Source: Macrophomina tecta (Eukaryota; Ascomycota; Dothideomycetes; Botryosphaeriales; Botryosphaeriaceae). From it: a stretch of DNA of 64,000 nucleotides. The DNA is taken from contig JAKSGN010000036.1 in assembly GCA_024180945.1 (NCBI GenBank), positions 1,240,001 through 1,304,000 on the forward strand. Direction: 5' to 3'. Shown here piece after piece: positions 56,316 through 64,000 of this stretch; positions within the stretch are counted from its first letter, which is position 1, and every line of letters begins with the position of its first letter. A model generated the notes under the pieces. The model saw nothing but the letters and a program-made list of their open reading frames with translations. It ran no database searches and had not been told where the DNA came from. The position numbers and the translations under genes were made by a program.

Positions 56316-57575
56316 TTAAAGGCGACCGCGAGTCTTGTGCTTCTTTCGTGCACGCTCCTCCTCCTCCTCCTCCTCCTCCTCCTCGCTAAAGTCATGCTCA
56401 ACTTCGTTGCTGATGCAGCGGCCGTAAACACGCCTATAGTGCTTGCGCAAGCTACCGGCGCAACGCATCATGCTAATATGCAGTGGCCTCGCCGGCGACG
56501 AAGCGGACGACTCCTCCTTCTTAACGTCCTCGCTCTCGGCATCGACATCCTGTGCTTTGTTGTCCACGTTCTCGTCCTTGACATCCCCCATGTCGACGTT
56601 CGAGTGCGTGCCATTAGAGGCGATGGAAGCGTTTTTCGCACGGGAAATGGAGATCAGGAAGCGAGCCGGCTTTGGTGGACACTCAGCAGCAGCAGCAGTC
56701 TGGGTGGCGGAGCGCAGGATGTGCCTGTTCAGGGTGACTGACTTGCCGACGCTCGCCCTCTGGGTACGCTTCTGCGGGATCGGGGTTTCATCCTTGACGT
56801 TGTCGACTTCAGTCGCAGTCACTTCCACGCTCTGGACGTCCGAGACTCTGGAGATGTTTGCCGCAATGGGAGTCATCTCGGCGATCTCGAAGTTGGACAT
56901 GTCCTGCTCGGTTGCAGTCATGCCAGTGGTCTTGGCGCCAGCCGACTGATTGTGGTCTATAACATTGCCGGTGCTGAAGATGGTGCCTGCTAGACGGGGT
57001 GGCGGCAGGACGCCGTCGGTCGAACTGGCACTCCAGAAGGCTGGCTCTTCAGCCAGGCGCGGCCGCGGCGTAGTAATTTTGGTGGAGGTAGGAGCACGCT
57101 GGAACGCCGACTTGCCAAATAGATACGGACCGTTGCATTGCAGCTGCGGTGCGGTTGATGCCGGTCGGCGTGGTGGTCCTCGCGGTAGCGCTATTCAAAA
57201 AGGGAGTGCGCGCCTCGGATGCGTTGCGCGCAGTTGCAAGGTCAAGCCTGGTGGAGCCGTGTTCGGTTTCATCGGTGCGAGTCCCTTTGAAATTGAAGAT
57301 ATCGATCGAGGCGCGAGTGGTGGTGTTGATAACGCTCTCTCCGTTACCACAAGGTGTGACAGCAGGCAAAAAATCCCTAGCGCTCTTCTTGCTACCCTTG
57401 GCCAGCATGCCTGCCTTCTGTAACGTTCCCGACGTGACAGCCGCGGTACGACAGCGAGAAGGGTTTCCCGCGCCCTCTAGCACACTGCCAGAAATATCAG
57501 CCTCCTCGAACTTGAGAAGTTAAGAGGTCAAGCCCCGCTGGGCACGTGAGAGGAAAGCTGGCGCAGGGCCTTCAT
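56316..57575 (-). CDS. Acidic, low-complexity protein of unknown function (model incomplete)
   Basis: Two coding-like blocks on the minus strand. The 3' block is open from about 57190 to 56316 and reads PYLFGKSAFQRAPTSTK, EEPAFWSASSTDGVLPP, then Asp/Glu/Lys-rich sequence, the segment SMMRCAGSLRKHYRRVYGR, a run of Glu coded by a CTC microsatellite and a basic end KKHKTRGRL, probably a nuclear signal. The 5' block (about 57049-57500) lies in another frame and reads EEADISGSVLEGAGNP, TLQKAGMLAKGSKKSA and INTTTRASIDIFNFKG. ATG 57573-57575 is a candidate start. I could not find a GT-AG intron joining the blocks near 57130-57190, so either a frameshift or a missed splice is present. Family not recognised. 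Confidence 0.45.
56358..56386 (-). repeat. CTC/GAG trinucleotide repeat
   Basis: Tandem CTC units on the plus strand (GAG on minus), coding the poly-Glu run of the acidic protein. Confidence 0.85.
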
Positions 57576-58006
57576 GTTGGTGTTGTGGGCCGAAATCTTG
57601 ACAGCACCGAGTGGAGGAAGCAGTGCTGTGATTTATTTCATACGTCGTGGGGCAAGAGAGGGGAGCGCTGGTCAGTTGATTGTTTGTATCAGTTAGAGAA
57701 ATGGGAAGTTGCAAAAGCGACTCGCAGGCGGGTTGTTAGGTAGACGAAAGCGGTGTCGATGTGGAAGTGAGAAAGCTGTGTAGATGGCGCGACAGGATAT
57801 TTAGGTAGATGGATCCGTTACCTGTGGTAAGGAATTCTGTTATGGAAATACTTATACGAGTTCTTGCAAGACGATAAGCGAAGGATCACCATAGTGTGTT
57901 TAGGTACAAACGGGCAGAAGTGAAATGAAGTAATGAGAGTGTACGTGAGGAGCGCATGCGTGCGACTCTGAGCTTAATAGCATTCATGGCTTCATGGGCA
58001 GGAAAA
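57576..58006. other. Intergenic region
   Basis: 431 bases between two minus-strand genes: the end of the alcohol dehydrogenase transcript and the promoter of the acidic-protein gene. Nothing specific seen. Confidence 0.4.
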
Positions 58007-59364
58007 TTACTCTGCCACATTCAGGACGGCTCTTCCTGATAACTTGCCTTCTGTTACAAGGTCAATATACTTATCAAGCTCGCTCAGCTTACCCTTGACC
58101 AGAATCGGATGCACTAGCCCCCGTGCTGTGAAGTCAAGCATCTCTTCCACCTCTTTCAAGGTGCCGGTAACGCTTCCCGCAATATTCAGCTATAACACAT
58201 TCCGTCAGCCGTGTCCATGTCAACATATGCAATGCTCGCAACTAACTTTTCTCATCGAAAGGAAGCTTGGGGGGGCACCGGCCACAACCGTTGGGTCTTT
58301 CGGGAAGCCCACCGGAACCATGGTGCCGCCCGGCCGCAACATGTATGGCGCCGTATCATAGCATTGCTTCGTCGGAGCAAATACAATCACGCCATGAGCT
58401 GTTCCCAAACCGATCAGCAACGGCCTCGAAGAATCAACACACCTCATGAGGGAAATATACCGCCGTAAGTGGTGACCTTCATCACCTCCGCCACCAAGTC
58501 CTCGCACTTCGCGGCATCAAGGTACACCTCCGCACCTAACTTCTTGCACAGCTGTTCCTTCTCCGAACCCACATCGATAGCAATACTCCGCATGCCCATA
58601 ACCTTGGCATATTGCAAGCCGAGCTGCAGCACCAAGCACAGTCAGCAGGGATTTGCACACCACCCCGGCAAAACCCACAAAAACGATCCAGCTCGGTAAA
58701 CATCACTTACATGGCCCAGTCCACCACCAGCGCCCATATGCGCAATCCACTGCCCTGGCTTGACCCCGCTTCGCTTACATGCCACATATGCCGTGACGCC
58801 TCCACACATCAGCGGGCCCGCCTCCTCGTCGCTGACCTCGTCCGGCAGCCTCGTCGCATAGCGCGCATCGGTGGCCACGTATTGCTGGAAGGTGCCCGGC
58901 GTCGTGAGGCCTGAATTGAGCTGCTTTGGGCAGTGCAGCTCGTCGGCGCCGTTGGTGCAGAACTCGCAGCGGCGGCAGACGCTCGCGCACCACTTGACGC
59001 CGGCGCGGTCGCCGACGTGCCACAGCTCCTCGGCCGCGACGTCCGGCGCGACGGCGACGACGTCCCCGGCGCCTTCGTGGCCACAGACGCCGCCGGCCAT
59101 CTTCATGACAAGCTCTGGGAAGCCCGACGTCGGCCAGTAGTCGCGCAGGAAGCCAATGTCGGAGTGGCACAGGCCTGTCCAGTTGATCTTGACGAGGATT
59201 TGGCCGGCCTTGAGCTCTGGGACAGGCACCTCTTTGAGGGGAGCGGTCAGGCCATCCTTGACGGCAGCCTTTTGCGTCGTGGGGATTCTCACGTCTAGAT
59301 TGTGTTTCTTCTTTTTCTGCTCGTTGGTGGCGCCCGAGATGAGATGAGGTAGCACGGTGGCCAT
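58007..59364 (-). CDS. Zinc-dependent alcohol dehydrogenase (class III-fold MDR)
   Basis: Model complement(join(58007..58189,58247..58398,58461..58623,58711..59364)), 383 residues; introns 57, 62 and 87 nt. Start MATVLPHLISGATNEQ. Catalytic zinc ligands lie in TGLCHSDIGF and CGHEGAGDVV; the four-Cys structural zinc site is CASVCRRCEFC...HC. The Rossmann motif is GAGGGLGH, split by an intron right after it, followed by YAKVMGMRSIAIDVGSEKE (acidic residue after beta2, so NAD). HGVIVFAPTKQCYDTAPYML and the end GRAVLNVAE are as in fungal Adh1-like enzymes. It would interconvert alcohols and aldehydes in the cytosol with NAD. The N-terminal extension with a Lys run (NEQKKKKHNLDV) is longer than in yeast Adh1. 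Confidence 0.93.
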
Positions 59365-59978
59365 TCTGAGTTGCTAGAATTGTTCAATAGTCCGGAAGAT
59401 GTCTCGATTATGTGGTGCGGGCGGCAAGTCAGTTCAACAGGAAATAGCCTGACAATTGCGTCTGCGGCAGTCTTATATTGACTTCTCAGGCGGAATAGGT
59501 AGGACAAGGCTATGGATGAACCTCGGTGCCCCGCATGCATCAGGGTGTTCGGACGCGGGGAGTGGCCCAGCCACGTCCCACTAGCTCCTCCATCGAGGGC
59601 TTCATCCGAAGAGAAGGGATGAGTGGAACGTCGGACCGGGACATGCTTTGTTGTGACTGGCCGGGTTCCGTTGTGTGACGGTGTCGAGCAGAAAAATCTG
59701 ACATCAGCGGGTAGCGAGGGACTAAAACCAAAACGAGAGGAAACCAAGAATAGTGTTGCATGTAAGTCTTTTCGATGCAGTCTCACGAGCGGCCTGAAAT
59801 CAATAAAATCATGTGTGAGCTTTTGACGAAGAGAAGAGAGTGCAAACGCCGCCCAATGCTTTGAGTTCAATGGGAAATCCTCCGTCTATAAGGGGAATGA
59901 TACAACCTACTGTACAACAACTCTTAAATGAATACCCATGCGGCCCATTTGCCAAACAGCCCGTAGAATAGCTCAAAT
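59365..59978. other. Intergenic region
   Basis: 614 bases between minus-strand genes, with the likely promoter of the alcohol dehydrogenase. A 191-codon minus-strand ORF crosses it but is not coding-like. Confidence 0.4.
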
Positions 59979-61369
59979 CTATACTTCTTGCTGAGTAACA
60001 AGCGGATGCCGTTCAAACCATCTAAGCAGAGTCTGATAAAGGACTAACATGGTGCCGCTTTGCACACTAGTCCACACCGCTCTTGGGCCCACTCCGCGGA
60101 ACAACCCCCAAACACCTTCTGTTTTGTAAAGAAGTCGCAAACCCCTGATGATTGAAGATGTATCAAGGGTGGCGGCTGAATGCTGCTTTAGGGAGGTGGA
60201 AGGAGAAGACGTCGAGATTGGCCGTTTTAAAGCCTTGGATGGTCCGTGACCAGGTCCGGGGCCTGAAGGAGTGCTGTGTTTTGGAGAATGCCCTGCGCTA
60301 GGTGCGGTCGAGCTTAAGGAAACGTTTGGCTTCTTCTTAGAAGCTTTAGCGTTAAAAGCAGCCATAGCCTCGGGGCTCTGTTGGGTCTGGATCCTCGTTT
60401 TGACGACGTCCAACGGGCAGGTGATGACTCCGGCCATGCCACCAGCTGTGGCCCCCGTCAAAATCTCCAACGGAAGGCCAATATCTTTTGATCCAACCCA
60501 GGCTTTGGCTAATTTCTGTTCCTGCTCGTAGAAGGCGAACTGCAGCGCCGAAAAGGGAAGGTCGCGGGCCAATGTCGCTTTGAAGCCGTGGAAAAGAGCG
60601 TGCCATCCCTCCAGGCGCACAATCGTCCTCGCCGCATGCCATGTTCCACGATAGTTGTAGCCCGAATCGAAGTATGGGTTGTTGTAGCGGCCCTGTAGCT
60701 GAAGACGGGTCTTGAGAACTTCTGAGGGTACGTACAGCGGCGCCGCAAAGAGGTCTGCTAAAAGGCCTGCAACGAGTTGTCAGTCGAGCTGGGCATAGGA
60801 TGTGATGACCAGGTGAGCAGACCTCCAGTGAAGTACGCGATCGGCGGCGCTACGCCTGCGTCGACCATAGTGCGCTTGGTCCATTCATAGGTGCCGAAGA
60901 AAATGACGGTGCCTGAGAAGGAGCCAAGGAATGCGGGCACAACTCCACCGTAGAGGCCCCGCAAGAGACCTTCTTGGCGGAAGATAGTGCGGTATGTGGA
61001 ACCCATGGACGTGTATTTGGGCGGCATGTGCGGATCACCCTGCTGGCGCGTTTTCACCGTATCCAACGAATGCATGAGCATGTCTCCGGTGAGACCACCC
61101 AGACCTCCGGCCAGCATCGCCTAGACAGCGCTCGTCAGCCTGTGTACCTGCGAGTACCACGGCGCGCGCTGGACCGGGTATCATCTCACATGGATGTAGG
61201 GCGGCCGCTTGGCCTCCAGGTCGACCTCTCCCGGCTCTACCGCAGCGCCCATAGTCTCCGTGACTGGCGAAGGGATGTCGAGTGTTGCCACAGGCCGCTC
61301 ATCATCCACCAATTGAGCTTTTGTCGAACCGGAGGCGGAGAAGAAGTCGGCCACTCGGGCAAGTACCAT
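59979..61369 (-). CDS. Mitochondrial carrier (SLC25), YMR166C/Mme1-like
   Basis: Model complement(join(59979..60766,60823..61120,61190..61369)), 421 residues; introns 56 and 69 nt. Start [17 protein letters not shown]. Three carrier repeats show the signature: [10 protein letters not shown] (repeat 1, in [16 protein letters not shown]), [10 protein letters not shown] (repeat 2) and [10 protein letters not shown] (repeat 3). Each is followed by the expected second helix, such as [17 protein letters not shown]. An insertion rich in Ser, Pro and Gly (about 305-350) extends the matrix loop of repeat 3. The first motif has Ser in place of Pro, as in YMR166C, a yeast carrier proposed to export magnesium from mitochondria. 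Location: inner mitochondrial membrane. The substrate is inferred only from that likeness. Confidence 0.88.
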
Positions 61370-62215
61370 GAAGGATCAAAGGGTGAGCGCGCCGCGCCGC
61401 GCGATGTGTCGGTGCGTTCGCTCGGGATGGGGAGCTATGGCGTTGATGCGAAGATCCCAGGGATGCGGCCGGCGTGCGAGGTGGATTGGGGACAGCGGCG
61501 GAGGTGCGGGAGGATTGGAGATGTCTTTGAAGATGGGGCTTGCCCTGGTTGGTGTTTCCTGTCGGCAGCCAGGCGGCAACTTTTTTTCGCGCGTCATCGG
61601 CCGACCCACCCACCACACCAACGCTTCTCAACACCAAAACACCCCTGTGTCGCCACCCCTCACCCGAAAGCGCGTCTCCTTGTTACTGGGCGCTGAGCAT
61701 TACCGTGCCTGATATAAGTGCAGGTGTATCCGTCATCATCTAACTGGACTCAGCAGATCAGAATAAAGAGCAGCTTTACGGTTAATTGTCGCTTCTTCCT
61801 ACAGACCATAACTTTTCCTCATTCAATGCCAGAAACTCCGCATAAAAAAGACAGGTTTTGAAGCACTGTACGGCGGCAATACACAAAAACATTATTTCCC
61901 AATTCGGAAAACATATTCACCCGGATCTAGGTCTGACGGGCTTGGTATATGATTCTATTTTTACGTTCCGCTGTCCAAACTTGTGAGCTCGTCCGCTTCC
62001 TTTCGAGGGGAGCCGGGGTCGAAGACATCGCGCATGGCATGGCCAACATGACAGTCCCAGAACGGGACAAGCGAGACATCGTTTCAAACATATACCGAAC
62101 GAATCATCGTGCTCCCTGATGGCATCATTCTCTCCGCACGTTGAACTTCTACCACCCCCCCCCCCCATACTGCTACTGCTGAACCCCCCAATTGCTCCTC
62201 CATTAGTGTGTCAGG
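61370..62215. other. Divergent intergenic region with C12 tract
   Basis: 846 bases between divergent starts. Contains twelve consecutive C at 62155-62166, fifty bases before the chromate transporter start; such runs are prone to length change. Confidence 0.45.
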
Positions 62216-64000
62216 ATGCCGCTGCATGACTTGTTTATCGCTGTCCGTGACCATGTGCGAGATCAAAGACAAGCTTACCAGGCCAGTACCAAGACACTAG
62301 CTTGGCGGATTGCCGACGTAGTTTCACGCACCTGGGACCTGGGATTCACTTCGTTCGGTGGGCCAGCTGTCCACTTCCAGCTCCTCCACCGTCGTTTTGT
62401 GGATAGCAACGGTAGGGAGGCACCTTGGGTTGATGAACAAACAGTAAGCAAGATGATGTCGCTTTGCTTCCTCAAGTCAAGCATGTTGATGCAACTGTGG
62501 AAACTCAGTATCAAGAGTTGTTCGCATTATTTCAAGCTCTTCCTGGACCAGCCAGCACTAAAATGGTGTTCTTCCTCGCTCTCCTGCATGCGGGAATTGT
62601 GCCTGCTTTGATCGCGTTTTTGTTCTGGAGGTAAGTTTCCGTCACGTGAAGCGTGGCCGCATAGCTAATCTCAGGCCATACAGTCTTCCTGGAGCTTTTG
62701 GAATGTACGGACTATCCTTGGGAGTACAGAAGATGGGAACCATCCTGCCAGGTGTCGTGTATGCATTGCTGTCTGAATTAAACGCCTCTACAGTCGGTAT
62801 TATTGCGCTCGCTGCTGTTCAGGTACGTCAATCGCATCAAAACTTCCCTTGCTGACAACTGTTAATCTACTGTTTAGCTGGCTGAAAAGGCGATTGCAGA
62901 TCGCATCACTCGCATTCTCGCCATTTTCGGTGCATGCGCAGGCCTTTGCTACAATGCGCTCTGGTATTTTCCAGTGCTCATAACAATTGGCGGAGCTACC
63001 GTTCTATCTTGGGACTGTTACTTGCAAAAAAAAGATTAATAAGCTAAAGGCGAGATTGACGAGGGAGAGAAGAGACCGGCAAGCTCTTGCTGAGGAAAGC
63101 GTTCCCGAAGGAGCAGTGCAGTTACACGGACAACCTACCGGGGAGGTTTTAGCATATAGGCGATCCACTGCAGCATCTCGAAAAAATCCCAATTTCCACA
63201 CAAAGATCCTACGAAGAAGTCCCAGTGGAGATGCCGACCAGATCCTCACGCCAAGGTATAGAAATTGTCCCCTCAGCAGACGTAATCTCTCATGCCATAC
63301 CTCTACGATGGGGTCTTTCTGTCATCGGGATTTTCTTCGGTATATAGCCATCAAATTTCGTTATCCTCAGGCATGAACTCACACCACCCAGCGAGCTTCG
63401 CTGTAATTATAGCAATTCGGACAACTTTGGACGAGTCACCGCTGCCGCTGGACCTGTTCTCCAGCATGTACCTTGCGGGAACTATCATTTTCGGAGGCGG
63501 CCCAGTAGTCATTCCCCTGCTACGCTCTTACGTCGTTGATCCTGGCTGGGTGTCTTCGCGTGACTTTCTAATTGGTCTTGCCATTATCCAGCCCTTCCCA
63601 GGGCCGAACTTCAATTTTAGCGTCTACCTGGGGGCTCTCACCGTGTTACACGTACAACCCACGATCATTGGGGCTCTACTCGGGTTCTTCGGGATCTTTT
63701 TACCAGGACTTGCTCTGTCCGTAGGCACGCAGAGTTTGTGGAGGGTCTTGAGGACCAAGGCTGCTGTAACGAGCGTGCTGAGGGGCGTGAACGCGACAGC
63801 TGTTGGCTTGGTTTTCACCGCGGTGTATCGGCTACGGGAAATAGGATATCTTACGCCGGAAGACAGCAACGGAAAGAGTCTTGCCTCTGAAACGTGGTGG
63901 GTTGTTGTGGCTTCTATCACGTACGCGGAAAGTGCTTGGTTCCATGTCCCGGCGCCAATTGCTATCGTCTTCGGAGCTGTGCTTGGACTATGCTGGTATG
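62216..64000 (+). CDS. Chromate ion transporter (CHR family), partial and frameshifted
   Basis: Clear exons: 62216..62443, 62509..62630, 62684..62822 and from 62878; introns 65, 53 and 55 nt. N-terminal half: FTSFGGPAVHFQLLHRRFV, QALPGPASTKMVFFLALLHAG, then further membrane helices. After LQ in exon 4 a run of eight A (63026-63033) leads to a stop at 63037; with seven A the frame would go on as KKINKLKARLTRERRD, the expected charged central loop. That loop then changes frame again before QGIEIVPSADVISHAIPLRWGL (about 63252). The second half from about 63373 is open to the window end: MYLAGTIIFGGGPVVIPLL, PFPGPNFNFSVYLGAL. The gene continues beyond 64000. CHR proteins expel chromate or take up related oxyanions at the plasma membrane. 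Either a decaying gene or assembly errors; the last junctions are unresolved. Confidence 0.8.

Overview
The window is nuclear DNA of a filamentous ascomycete (Pezizomycotina; the gene set would fit a dothideomycete, but I cannot fix the class). Evidence: protein-coding genes on both strands with many small GT-AG introns, mostly 50-65 nt, with CTGAC/CTAAC-type branch points; fungal-specific families (SRF1, Spo71-type PH protein, La, NAM9, MET8, YMR166C-type carrier, fungal AAA ATPase); and a Tc1 transposon whose second copy carries C-to-T/G-to-A changes of the kind made by repeat-induced point mutation. All gene models below were built by eye from reading frames, splice signals and remembered family motifs; no alignment was run. 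In-frame joins at every intron are the main support.

Layout. 0.4-8.6 kb: a His/Pro-rich membrane protein (-), LSM4, a mitochondrial PPR protein and a PTEN-like phosphatase (all +). 8.76-10.07 kb: an intact Tc1 transposon. 11.4-20.4 kb: a large AAA ATPase, a GNAT acetyltransferase and a DUF1275 membrane protein (+), separated by long gene-poor stretches. 22.8-27.5 kb: La protein (-) divergent from the mitoribosomal protein uS4m/NAM9 (+), then a three-module chitin-binding protein (-). 28.8-36 kb: a broken alpha/beta hydrolase, METTL16-type RNA methyltransferase (-), MET8 (-) divergent from VAC1/PEP7 (+). 36.7-41.9 kb: an intact alpha/beta hydrolase (+) and a 1026-residue Spo71-like PH protein (-). 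43.5-51.5 kb: a small unknown protein, a membrane-tailed thioredoxin, an uncertain Arg-rich ORF, SRF1 (-) divergent from a mitochondrial KHE-type protein (+), and an SDR enzyme (-). 52.6-53.9 kb: second, broken Tc1 copy. 54-61.4 kb: DJ-1/PfpI protein, an acidic unknown protein, a zinc alcohol dehydrogenase and a mitochondrial carrier (all -). 62.2-64 kb: a chromate transporter, cut by the window end and frameshifted.

Most genes are housekeeping (RNA processing: LSM4, La, METTL16; mitochondria: PPR, NAM9, KHE, carrier; endosome/lipid signalling: VAC1, PTEN-like, SRF1; sirohaem: MET8). They do not form a pathway cluster and I see no PKS, NRPS or other secondary-metabolite core gene. The points most worth checking are the RIP-like decay of one Tc1 copy, an 8-nt microexon in the METTL16 gene, an SDR without its catalytic tyrosine, a DJ-1 domain with an inserted arm carrying three RRxS motifs, and two broken genes (hydrolase, chromate transporter). 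I did not find a clear new multi-gene system.
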